A stretch of 64,000 nucleotides of DNA from Thalassobius sp965218685 (GTDB taxonomy: Bacteria; Pseudomonadota; Alphaproteobacteria; Rhodobacterales; Rhodobacteraceae), in assembly GCF_965218685.1 (NCBI RefSeq), contig NZ_OZ244657.1, positions 2,542,001 through 2,606,000 on the forward strand, given 5' to 3'. Under the pieces are notes generated by a model. It saw only the letters and a list, made by a program, of their open reading frames with translations, searched no databases and was not told the DNA's origin. The translations under genes and the position numbers were made by a program. Positions 26,109-33,538 of this stretch are shown here, one piece after another (position 1 is the stretch's first letter; each line of letters begins with the position of its first letter).

Positions 26109-27002
26109 ATGACAAATTCCCCCGATATCCTTTGCATCGGTTCGGTCCTGTGGGACGTGATCGGACGCTCACCCGCAGTATTGCGGCAGGGATCGGACGT
26201 GCCGGGGCGGATCAGCCGATTGCCTGGCGGTGTAGCCATGAATATCGCTATGGCGCTTGTTCGCTTCGGGTTGCGCCCATCGGTGCTGACGGCCATCGGC
26301 CGCGACGACGAAGGATCCGAGCTGATTGCCGCCTGCGACCGGCTGGGCGTTCAGACAGGCCTGGCCTATCGGTCGGATGATCTGCCGACGGATCGCTATA
26401 TGGCCGTCGAAGGCGCAAATGGCCTGATCGCCGCCATCGCTGATGCCCATTCGCTCGAGCTGGCCGGGGACAAGATACTTGCGCCCCTGCTTGATGGCCG
26501 GTTGGGCAGCGCGGATGCCCCCTATGAGGGGCTGATCGCGCTGGACGGCAATCTGACCCTTGCGTTGCTCGAGGAAATTGCCGTGCACCCGGCCTTTGCC
26601 CGCGCCGATCTGCGCGTGGCCCCTGCTTCGCCCGGCAAGGCGGAACGTTTGCTGCCATTTCTGCGCCATCCGCGCGCTGTGCTTTATGTGAACCTTGAAG
26701 AGGCCGGCCTGCTGTGCGCTCAGGAATTCCAGGATGCCTCGGGGGCGGCTCAGGCCCTGCTTGAACGTGGCGCGGCCCGAGTTCTGGTAACCAACGGCGG
26801 CGAAATGGCCGCCGAAGGTTCGGGTCAAGCCATTCTGACGGCGCGTCCTCCGAAGGTTCTTGTCACGCGCGTCACCGGCGCGGGCGATACTTTCATGGCG
26901 GCCCATATCGCCGCCGAACACGCAGGAACGACCGGGGCCAAGGCCCTGAACCGCGCGTTAAGCGCCGCCGCCACCTATGTCTCCGGAGAAGTGCCCGCAT
27001 GA
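26109..27002 (+). CDS. psuK: PfkB family carbohydrate kinase, probable pseudouridine kinase
   Basis: 297 residues of the ribokinase fold. PfkB signatures are LPGGVAMNIAMALVRFG near residue 45 and the C-terminal VTGAGDTFMAAHIAAEHAG, where the Asp of GAGD is the catalytic base. It overlaps the pseudouridine-5'-phosphate glycosidase gene by ATGA. That pairing is what suggests pseudouridine as substrate: PsuK phosphorylates it and PsuG splits the product to uracil and ribose 5-phosphate. Confidence 0.86.
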   Translation: MTNSPDILCIGSVLWDVIGRSPAVLRQGSDVPGRISRLPGGVAMNIAMALVRFGLRPSVLTAIGRDDEGSELIAACDRLGVQTGLAYRSDDLPTDRYMAVEGANGLIAAIADAHSLELAGDKILAPLLDGRLGSADAPYEGLIALDGNLTLALLEEIAVHPAFARADLRVAPASPGKAERLLPFLRHPRAVLYVNLEEAGLLCAQEFQDASGAAQALLERGAARVLVTNGGEMAAEGSGQAILTARPPKVLVTRVTGAGDTFMAAHIAAEHAGTTGAKALNRALSAAATYVSGEVPA

Positions 27003-27910
27003 TTCCAATGCTCAAATCCCCCGATGTTGCCCTGGCGCTGGAGCAAAACCAGCCCGTTGTGGCGCTGGAAAGTACGATCATCACTCATGGGATGCCCTAT
27101 CCTCAGAACCTTGAAACCGCCCGCGCGGTCGAAGGGATGGTGCGCGATATGGGCGCCGTGCCCGCCACGATCGCGGTTCTGAACGGCACGTTGCACATTG
27201 GATTGACCGCAGAACAGCTTGAGGAACTGGCGCAGGCCAAAAACGTTGCCAAGCTCAGCCGGGCAGACCTTGCTGCCTGCATGGCCTTGGGGGGAACCGG
27301 GGCCACGACCGTCGCGTCGACCATGATCGCAGCGCATCTGGCGGGGATCGAGGTTTTTGCCACGGGCGGCATTGGCGGTGTCCATAAAGGCGCCGAGCTG
27401 AGCTTTGACATCTCGGCCGATCTGTTGGAGCTGGCCCAAACACCGGTCACCGTCGTCGCAGCTGGCGCCAAGGCAATCCTTGACCTGCCCAAAACGCTGG
27501 AAGTTCTGGAAACCCAAGGCGTTCCGGTGATCGCCCATCGACAGGACGATTTCCCGGCGTTCTGGTCACGCTCTTCGGGTTTGAAAGCGCCGCTGCGTAT
27601 GGACGATGCCGCCGATATTGCCGAGGCGCACCGGATGCGCGGGGCGCTGGGGCTGCCGGGAGGGCAACTGGTCGCCAATCCCATCCCGGCCGAGCACGAA
27701 ATCCCGCCCGAGGAGCTGTCCCCGATCATCGCCGAGGCAACGCTGAACGCCGAGGAAATGCAGATCGCCGGCAAAGAGGTCACCCCGTTCCTGCTGCGCC
27801 GGATCTTCGATCTGACCGGCGGCCAGTCGCTGAATGCGAATATCGCCCTGGTGCTGAATAACGCCGCACTGGCGGCCCGTATTGCCGGCGAGTTGGCCAA
27901 AGATCGTTAA
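26999..27910 (+). CDS. psuG: Pseudouridine-5'-phosphate glycosidase
   Basis: 303 residues, full family length. Conserved segments are VALESTIITHGMPYPQNLETA, VARNG-like RADLAACMALGGTGATTVASTM, FATGGIGGVHKGAE, VVAAGAKAILDLPKTLEVLET and the C-terminal GGQSLNANIALVLNNAALAA. The Lys in CAGAK-type AGAKAILD is expected to form the imine with ribose. It breaks the C-C glycosidic bond of pseudouridine monophosphate, recycling the base from degraded tRNA and rRNA. It follows psuK with a four-base overlap. Confidence 0.95.
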   Translation: MIPMLKSPDVALALEQNQPVVALESTIITHGMPYPQNLETARAVEGMVRDMGAVPATIAVLNGTLHIGLTAEQLEELAQAKNVAKLSRADLAACMALGGTGATTVASTMIAAHLAGIEVFATGGIGGVHKGAELSFDISADLLELAQTPVTVVAAGAKAILDLPKTLEVLETQGVPVIAHRQDDFPAFWSRSSGLKAPLRMDDAADIAEAHRMRGALGLPGGQLVANPIPAEHEIPPEELSPIIAEATLNAEEMQIAGKEVTPFLLRRIFDLTGGQSLNANIALVLNNAALAARIAGELAKDR

Positions 27911-28002
27911 ACACCAGTAATGCGAGCGCAACGCCATTGTGGCATGCGACCAAAGTCCCTACATAGCAAATATACATTCTGGTTCGGACCCACCGCAGCG
28001 CC

Positions 28003-28689
28003 ATGACCACACCTTTCGACGAAAACCCAACGCCTACACCCCGCCGTCCGGGGCTTTTGGCGCGCCTGCGCTCCTCGTTTCTGACGGGGATCGTTGTGAT
28101 CGCCCCGGTTGGGCTGACCATCTGGCTGATCTGGACCCTCATGGGCTGGGTTGACGGTGTGGTACTGCCGCTGGTGCCCGAACGCTTTCAGCCCGAACCC
28201 TATATCGGCATCAACCTGCGCGGTGTCGGGATCATCTTTTTTCTGGTTTTCACCGTCATTATCGGCTGGATCGCCAAGGGTCTGATGGGTCGTTCTTTGA
28301 TCCGCTGGGGCGAATCTCTTGTTGATCGGATGCCCGTGGTACGCACGATCTATTCCGGCGCCAAACAAATCGCCGAGACGGTATTTGCGCAGTCGGAACG
28401 CTCTTTTGAAAAGGCCTGCCTGATCGAATATCCGCGCAAGGGGATCTGGGCGATTGGTTTCGTCTCGACCCGCGCCAAGGGCGAGGTCGCCCGCCTGGCC
28501 AACACCGACGAAGAACTCATGAGCATCTTCGTGCCCACAACGCCGAACCCGACCTCGGGGTTCTTGCTGTTTTTCCCCAAATCCGACGTGATCGAGCTGG
28601 AAATGAACGTCGAGGATGCCGCCAAGCTGGTGATCTCGGCAGGGCTGGTTTATCCCAACGCCAAGGATCCGACCCAGCCGCCCAAATAG
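28003..28689 (+). CDS. DUF502 family inner-membrane protein
   Basis: 228 residues with two membrane helices in the N-terminal half (about 24-50 and 70-95: FLTGIVVIAPVGLTIWLIWTL and GVGIIFFLVFTVIIGWIAKG) and the family signature RMPVVRTIYSGAKQIAETV, followed by the SGFLLFFPKSDVIELEMNVEDAAKLVISAG region. The function of the family is not established. It is about 92 bases after psuG. A TTGTGG-17-TACATA pair upstream (27939-27967) may be its own promoter. Confidence 0.88.
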   Translation: MTTPFDENPTPTPRRPGLLARLRSSFLTGIVVIAPVGLTIWLIWTLMGWVDGVVLPLVPERFQPEPYIGINLRGVGIIFFLVFTVIIGWIAKGLMGRSLIRWGESLVDRMPVVRTIYSGAKQIAETVFAQSERSFEKACLIEYPRKGIWAIGFVSTRAKGEVARLANTDEELMSIFVPTTPNPTSGFLLFFPKSDVIELEMNVEDAAKLVISAGLVYPNAKDPTQPPK

Positions 28690-28693
28690 CGGT

Positions 28694-29734
28694 TCACAGG
28701 AACATCTCTTCCAGATCGATGCTGCTGCGCTTGCCCAGATCGTCCGAGTGACTTTCAAGGAAGGCATCGGTCGCGTCGCGCCCGGCTTGCTTCATCCGCA
28801 CTGTCAGGAATGGGCTGGGCATCATCTTGGTGCTGACAGACAGTTCATTCATCAGCACATCATCAGCGATCATGTGAATGTTGATGTTCGACATCCCATC
28901 GCGATTGCTGTCCAGTCTTCCACGCATGGCCTGAGCATAGGAAATCCCTCGCAACTCGCGCAGAAGCGAGGTGTTAAAGCTGATCTCATTGATCCGGTTC
29001 TGGATTTCCTGCGGGGTAACCGGAACCTCGTCGCGCTCCAGCGGGTTGATGTTCACGATCAGGATGTCATCGGGAAACTGCCGCCCGAACAGTGGAAACA
29101 GCGCGGGATTTCCGGTATATCCGCCGTCCCAGAAGGCTTCGGTCTGGCCGGTCTTTGGATCATCAATCTTCACCGCCTGGAACAATGTCGGCAAACAGGT
29201 CGAGGCAAGCAGCACCTCGGCGCTAAGCTCTTCAGCCTCGAAAACGCGGATCTTGCCAGTGCGAACATTGGTGGCCCCCACGAACAGCGCAGGCCCTGCG
29301 TTGGCACAAACCTTGTCGTATTCAAAAGCCTCGGCAATCGGGCGCAGCGGGTTTTGGTAGAACGGACCAAGCGCATAGGGCGAGGACATCCGCGCCATCG
29401 TATCGGCGATGCTGAAGGGCAAGGAATATTCCAGCGCCGTATGCATCAGGTCGGTGGCGTCCGGCAACAGTCCAGCCAGCCAGGTGGTCATGCGCATGTC
29501 ATGCACGGCGCCCAGCTTGGACCACAACCAGTCAAGTTTTTCCCGCGCGCCCTCGGCCCCGCCTTCCAGCCAGCCCGACTTCAGAGCCGCGCCGTTCATC
29601 GCGCCTGCCGACGACCCCGAGATCGCGACGATCTCGATATCGTCCTCCTCAAGCAACCGATCCAAAACACCCCAGGTGAAAGCCCCATGCGCACCGCCCC
29701 CCTGCAACGCCAGGCTGATCCTTTTTTTTGCCAA
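28694..29734 (-). CDS. Patatin-like phospholipase family protein
   Basis: 346 residues. The oxyanion-hole GGGAHG is near residue 13, the nucleophile elbow GSSAG lies in ISGSSAGAMNG near residue 41, and the catalytic-dyad Asp is in DGGYTGNP near residue 205. A C-terminal extension (residues 230-346) is DUF3734-like, a domain found with patatins in PHB-forming bacteria. Cytoplasmic lipase or depolymerase activity is likely. It is downstream of 3-hydroxybutyrate dehydrogenase on the minus strand, which hints at a role in polyhydroxybutyrate metabolism (inference). Confidence 0.88.
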   Translation of the reverse strand: MAKKRISLALQGGGAHGAFTWGVLDRLLEEDDIEIVAISGSSAGAMNGAALKSGWLEGGAEGAREKLDWLWSKLGAVHDMRMTTWLAGLLPDATDLMHTALEYSLPFSIADTMARMSSPYALGPFYQNPLRPIAEAFEYDKVCANAGPALFVGATNVRTGKIRVFEAEELSAEVLLASTCLPTLFQAVKIDDPKTGQTEAFWDGGYTGNPALFPLFGRQFPDDILIVNINPLERDEVPVTPQEIQNRINEISFNTSLLRELRGISYAQAMRGRLDSNRDGMSNINIHMIADDVLMNELSVSTKMMPSPFLTVRMKQAGRDATDAFLESHSDDLGKRSSIDLEEMFL

Positions 29735-29747
29735 AACTTTTGCCTCT

Positions 29748-29809
29748 TCTTTGCTCGTGAAATACTCGGGGGGAGCGCCGAAAGGCGCGATGGGGGCAAA
29801 GCCCCCTAG
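29748..29809. repeat. Dispersed intergenic hairpin repeat, copy 1
   Basis: TTCTTTGCTCGTGAAATACT at 29748 onward is followed by two short palindromes, GCGCC/GGCGC and GGGGGC/GCCCCC. The first 21 or so bases recur almost exactly at 56459-56481. It lies between 3-hydroxybutyrate dehydrogenase and the patatin gene. Confidence 0.55.
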
Positions 29810-29815
29810 TGGCCC

Positions 29816-30589
29816 TTACAGAGCGGTCCAGCCGCCATCCACGCTGATGGTGGTACCGGTGATCTGCTGGGCTGCGTCCGAGCACAGGAACACCGTGGTG
29901 CCGCCCAGCTGTTCGACGCTGGCAAATTCCTTTGAGGGCTGGCGCTCCAGCAGCACCTTCTCGATCACGTCCTCGCGGCTCATGTTGTATTTTTCCATCG
30001 TGTCGGGAATTTGCGCTTCGACCAACGGGGTGGATACATAACCGGGGCAAATGGCGTTGGCCGTGATCGGCTCGCGCGCGGTTTCCAGGGCGGTGACCTT
30101 GGTCAGGCCTACAACACCATGTTTCGCCGCTACATAGGCCGATTTGAACGGGCTGGCCGTCAGACCATGGGCGCTGGCGATATTAACCACCCTGCCCCAG
30201 CCCGCCTTGCGCATCATCGGCAGCGCAGCCGCCGTCGTATGGAAAGCCGAGCTCATGTTGATCGCGATGATCGCGTCCCATTTTTCGATCGGAAACTCGT
30301 CAATGGGCGAGACGTGCTGAATACCGGCGTTGTTCACCAGGATATCACAGGAGCCCGCAGTTTCGACCAACGCGCGGCATTCATCCGCCTTGGACATGTC
30401 CGCCTTTATATAACGCGCCTCTACGCCGAACTCTTTTGCGATCTCGGCAGCCAGGGCGTGATCTTCGTCACGGTCGGTGAACGAATTCAGCACAACATTC
30501 GCCCCGGCGCGCGCCAGCTCGCGCGCAACCCCCAGGCCGATGCCCGAGTTCGAGCCGGTGATGACCGCGGTTTTCCCAGTCAGAGTCAT
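29816..30589 (-). CDS. bdhA: D-3-hydroxybutyrate dehydrogenase
   Basis: 257 residues, short-chain dehydrogenase. The NAD motif TGSNSGIGLG is near residues 11-20, NNAGIQHV near 90, the catalytic Ser in NIASAHG, and YVAAKHG gives the Tyr and Lys. The bdhA-type C-terminus QITGTTISVDGGWTAL is present. It interconverts 3-hydroxybutyrate and acetoacetate. The start is at 30589 with GGAGGA about 10 bases upstream; the longer frame to 30643 has no conserved sequence. Three TGCAG repeats lie just upstream. Confidence 0.93.
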   Translation of the reverse strand: MTLTGKTAVITGSNSGIGLGVARELARAGANVVLNSFTDRDEDHALAAEIAKEFGVEARYIKADMSKADECRALVETAGSCDILVNNAGIQHVSPIDEFPIEKWDAIIAINMSSAFHTTAAALPMMRKAGWGRVVNIASAHGLTASPFKSAYVAAKHGVVGLTKVTALETAREPITANAICPGYVSTPLVEAQIPDTMEKYNMSREDVIEKVLLERQPSKEFASVEQLGGTTVFLCSDAAQQITGTTISVDGGWTAL

Positions 30590-30615
30590 GATGATGCGTC
30601 CTCCATCTTTCGCAC

Positions 30616-30650
30616 TTGCAGCATTACAGGATGCAGATAGCACGTTGCAG
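30616..30650 (-). promoter_or_regulatory. TGCAG repeat cluster upstream of bdhA
   Basis: TTGCAG (30616-30621), ATGCAG (30631-30636) and TTGCAG (30645-30650) recur at 14-15 base intervals, 27-61 bases before the bdhA start. TGC-rich sites are bound by PhaR, the PHB-responsive repressor of Paracoccus and Rhodobacter. The link is inference; no PhaR gene is in the window. Confidence 0.4.
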
Positions 30651-30669
30651 GGGGAGTTTGTGGAAAAAA

Positions 30670-30701
30670 GTCACAGGTAGAAACACCTACCAAATGGTGA
30701 C
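30670..30701 (-). other. Two-tier inverted repeat in the bdhA upstream region
   Basis: GTCAC (30670-30674) pairs with GTGAC (30697-30701), and inside it GGTAG (30676-30680) pairs with CTACC (30687-30691). It may be an operator or an RNA hairpin. Apart from this and the TGCAG repeats I see nothing else in 30590-30718. Confidence 0.4.
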
Positions 30702-30718
30702 GCTGATGCTGCAGGCAC

Positions 30719-30747
30719 AAAAAAAACGCCGGCACGAAGCCGGCGTT
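30719..30747 (-). terminator. Intrinsic terminator of the small RNA candidate upstream of bdhA
   Basis: Perfect 9-bp GC-rich stem with a 5-nt loop followed by eight T on the minus strand. No minus-strand protein gene lies directly upstream of it, which is the main reason to propose an RNA gene. Confidence 0.88.
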
Positions 30748-30794
30748 AAGTTATTGAGGCAGGTTTCATACAGGCAAGAAACCTATCGAGCAGT
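30719..30794 (-). ncRNA. Candidate small RNA with its own promoter and terminator
   Basis: Read on the minus strand: a promoter at 30829-30801, a start expected near 30794, a first hairpin AGGTTTC/GAAACCT (7 bp, 10-nt loop; plus coordinates 30761-30767 and 30778-30784), a single-stranded linker, then a terminator AACGCCGGC/GCCGGCGTT (9 bp, 5-nt loop, 30725-30747) with eight T (30719-30726). No reading frame of note fits inside. Length would be about 76 nt. The order is typical of bacterial regulatory RNAs. Confidence 0.62.
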
Positions 30795-30800
30795 GACTTC

Positions 30801-30829
30801 TTTATAAGCAATTGCCCGCCCGACTCCAA
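30801..30829 (-). promoter_or_regulatory. Promoter of the small RNA candidate
   Basis: On the minus strand TTGGAG (plus 30824-30829) and TATAAA (plus 30801-30806) are separated by exactly 17 bases, close to the housekeeping sigma consensus. Confidence 0.6.
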
Positions 30830-30838
30830 GCCAAAAGT

Positions 30839-30867
30839 TTGTAAAGACTTCAAATGGCCGTTACGCT
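30839..30867 (+). promoter_or_regulatory. Possible promoter of the extracellular solute-binding protein gene
   Basis: TTGTAA (30839-30844) and TACGCT (30862-30867) with 17-base spacing, about 40 bases before the start codon. It is moderately similar to consensus. Confidence 0.4.
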
Positions 30868-30908
30868 AAGTCCTAAGAAACAAAGGGCCGAGCAGGATTG
30901 TCCCCGAA

Positions 30909-32726
30909 ATGAGATCACTGTTTTTCAAGAAGCTACGGGCCGGTGCGGCCGGTTTAACGCTTGTTTTGTTGGGCCAGACCGCCTTGGCTGAACCATCGCA
31001 CGGAATCGCCATGTACGGTGCCCCGGCCCTGCCGGCGGATTTCCGGTCTTTACCCTACGCCAACGCGGATGCCCCCAAGGGTGGGAAATTCGTGGTCGGA
31101 AACACCGGCGGTTTCGATTCGCTGAACCCTTTCATACGGAAGGGCACGGTCCCCTGGCAGCTGCGATTCCTTGCTTACGAATCGCTCATGGGGCGCAGCT
31201 ATGACGAACCCTTCACGCTTTACGGTTTGCTTGCCGAATCCATCGAAATTCCTGACGACCGGTCCTGGGTCGAATTCACCTTGCGCGAAGAGGCAAGGTT
31301 CTGGGATGGCAGCCCTGTTACGGTCGAGGATGTGATCTGGTCCTATGAAACTTTGGGCACCGTTGGGCATCAGCGCTACCTTGGCTTTCACAGCAAGGTC
31401 GAAAGCATCGTTCAGACGGGGGACCGCTCGGTTCGGATCACATTCAACACTCAGGACCGCGAACTGGCGCTGATCGCCGGAATGCGTCCCATTTTGCAGA
31501 AATCCCAGTGGGACGGGCGCGATTTCACCGCCTCGACCATCCATGATGTTCCGATGGGGACTGCGCCATACATGGTGGGCGATTATGAGCAGGGTCGTTT
31601 TGTCAGCCTAGTGAGAAACCCCGATTATTGGGGCAAGGACCTGCCGCTGCGCAAAGGGTTCGCCAATCTGGATGAAATCCGCATCGAATTCTTCGGGGAC
31701 AGCTCGGTCTTGTTCGAGGCCTTCAAGTCAGGCGAACTTACCTTTCAGCGCGAATTCAATGCCGAAGCCTGGGCGACCCGATATGATTTCCCTGCTGTTC
31801 AGCGGGGTGACGTCGTGAAATCCGAAGTCACGCACCAGCGCCCCACAGGTATCACTGGTTACGTCATGAACACCCGCCGCAAGCCTTTCGATGATTGGCG
31901 CGTCCGCGAGGCAATGATGTTGGCGTTCAACTTCCCCTATATCAACGACACGATTACCGGCGGGCGACAGGACCGGATCACGTCGTATTTCTCAAATTCC
32001 GAGCTTGGGATGGTATCTGGCCCAGCCACCGGCGCCGTGGCCGATCTGCTGGCACCCTGGGCGGATCAGCTGCTTCCTGGCACGTTAGAGGGCTATACCC
32101 TGCCCCAAGGTGACACCAGCCCCCGCAATCGCAAGGATCTGCGCCGCGCCACCAAGCTTTTGGCCGAGGCTGGGTGGACCGTACAAGGCGGCAAACTGGT
32201 GGACGCGGATGGCCAACCTTTCACATTCGAGGTACTGCTGCGCCAAGGTGACCGGACGGGCCAATCGGTGTTCGATCTGTACCGCCCCGCGATGGAGCGT
32301 CTGGGCATCCAGATGACCATCAGCACCGTTGACAATGCCCAATATGCAGCCCGCGAGCTGGACTATGATTTCGACATGGCGGCCTATCGCCGGTCAGCTT
32401 CGCTGAGCCCTGGAAACGAACAGAAGCTTTACTGGGGCGCGAATGGCGTCACCACGCCGGGTACGCGCAACCTGATGGGGATGAACAGCCCCGCCGCCGA
32501 AGCGATGATCGACAAGATGCTGACCGCTCGTTCGCGCGAGGATTTCATCTTTGCCACCCGCGCACTGGACCGCATCCTGAGTGCCGGCCGATATGTCATC
32601 CCGATCTGGAGCTATGGCCCCGACAGGATTGCTCATGCGAAAGAGTTGAAATATCCCGACACTATTCCGATCTACGGCGCACAGCTGGTCTGGAGCCCCG
32701 AGGTCTGGTGGTACGAAGAGGAGTGA
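30909..32726 (+). CDS. Extracellular solute-binding protein, family 5 (YejA-like)
   Basis: 605 residues with a signal peptide cleaved after about TALA (residue 27). SBP_bac_5 features are LPYANADAPKGGKFVVGNTGGFDSLNPF near the N-terminus, FTLREEARFWDGSPVTVEDV, and DLPLRKGFANLDEIRIEFF. The pattern is that of YejA, the receptor of a peptide/microcin C transporter, rather than DppA. No permease or ATPase gene is adjacent, so it is an orphan receptor here. It is followed 4 bases later by an entericidin-like peptide. Confidence 0.88.
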   Translation: MRSLFFKKLRAGAAGLTLVLLGQTALAEPSHGIAMYGAPALPADFRSLPYANADAPKGGKFVVGNTGGFDSLNPFIRKGTVPWQLRFLAYESLMGRSYDEPFTLYGLLAESIEIPDDRSWVEFTLREEARFWDGSPVTVEDVIWSYETLGTVGHQRYLGFHSKVESIVQTGDRSVRITFNTQDRELALIAGMRPILQKSQWDGRDFTASTIHDVPMGTAPYMVGDYEQGRFVSLVRNPDYWGKDLPLRKGFANLDEIRIEFFGDSSVLFEAFKSGELTFQREFNAEAWATRYDFPAVQRGDVVKSEVTHQRPTGITGYVMNTRRKPFDDWRVREAMMLAFNFPYINDTITGGRQDRITSYFSNSELGMVSGPATGAVADLLAPWADQLLPGTLEGYTLPQGDTSPRNRKDLRRATKLLAEAGWTVQGGKLVDADGQPFTFEVLLRQGDRTGQSVFDLYRPAMERLGIQMTISTVDNAQYAARELDYDFDMAAYRRSASLSPGNEQKLYWGANGVTTPGTRNLMGMNSPAAEAMIDKMLTARSREDFIFATRALDRILSAGRYVIPIWSYGPDRIAHAKELKYPDTIPIYGAQLVWSPEVWWYEEE

Positions 32727-32730
32727 ACTG

Positions 32731-32847
32731 ATGAAGAAACTTGCATTTCTGGGTGTTATCGCCCTGCTTGCGGGCTGTGCCACGGTTGATGGCGTGGGCC
32801 AGGACATCTCGGGCGCAGCGCGTTCGGTCCAGGGCCTGTTCCGCTAA
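32731..32847 (+). CDS. Entericidin-type small lipoprotein
   Basis: 38 residues: a KK start, a hydrophobic segment and a lipobox LLAGC with Cys16, then a short tail ATVDGVGQDISGAARSVQGL. This matches the entericidin A/B (EcnAB) family, short membrane-anchored lipopeptides described as a toxin/antidote pair in enterobacteria. In alphaproteobacteria single copies are common and their role is unclear. It starts 4 bases after the binding-protein stop with GAGGAG upstream, so it is probably co-transcribed. Confidence 0.85.
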   Translation: MKKLAFLGVIALLAGCATVDGVGQDISGAARSVQGLFR

Positions 32848-32849
32848 GC

Positions 32850-33473
32850 CTAGGCCAGTGACGTGACCCAAAGGATGGTCGCATCCTCGTCGCTGACCGA
32901 AATGACGTTATGCCCCATGGTGGCGTCATAATAGGCGCTGTCGCCGCGACGCATTTCAACGGGTTCGTAGAACTCGGTGTAAAGCCGGATAACCCCGGTC
33001 AGAACGAACAGGAACTCTTCGCCATCATGGCGAACCCAACCGTCGAACTCTTCCATGCTGCGCGCCCGGATGCGCGCACGATAGGGCAGCATCTGCTTCT
33101 TTGTCAGCCCGTTGGCCAGCAGCTCGTGTTCGTAGGTGGCCGTTGCATGCGCAGCGCCCTGGCCGCTATGGGTGATCACCATGCGGCCGTTGACCTGATC
33201 CTTGACCGGCGGTGTAAACAACTGCGGCACGGAAATCTCCAGGCCCGTCGCCAGCTTTTTCAGCGCCTCATAAGTCGGAGACATCTGCCCGTTCTCAATC
33301 TTCGACAGGGTCGAGCGCGCCAGCCCCGCCTGGTTTGCAGCCTGTTCAAGCGTCATGCCGCGCCCTTTGCGCAATTCGCGAACACGCTCGGCTAGGTTCA
33401 GCGGCTCGGCAAGTTCCTCCAGCCCGGTCTCGCGGGCGATACGGATCAACGCTTTGGGATCTTTCTGGGTCAT
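32850..33473 (-). CDS. XRE family transcriptional regulator with cupin sensor domain
   Basis: 207 residues. A Cro/CI helix-turn-helix at about residues 28-83 has VRELRKGRGMTLEQAANQAGLARSTLSKIENG. A cupin_2 domain follows at about residues 125-205 with WVRHDGEEFLFVLTGVIRLY and RRGDSAYYDATMGHNVISV. Such regulators (PuuR-like) bind small metabolites in the cupin. I took the start at 33473; the frame extends to 33584 but adds no conserved sequence. It is divergent from the acyl-CoA synthetase gene and is its likely regulator. Confidence 0.9.
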   Translation of the reverse strand: MTQKDPKALIRIARETGLEELAEPLNLAERVRELRKGRGMTLEQAANQAGLARSTLSKIENGQMSPTYEALKKLATGLEISVPQLFTPPVKDQVNGRMVITHSGQGAAHATATYEHELLANGLTKKQMLPYRARIRARSMEEFDGWVRHDGEEFLFVLTGVIRLYTEFYEPVEMRRGDSAYYDATMGHNVISVSDEDATILWVTSLA

Positions 33474-33538
33474 GCCAACACAGATACGCGTGGCGCCGCA
33501 TGCTTGCAACTGTGAACGCTTGGGCGTAACCCAAGACC

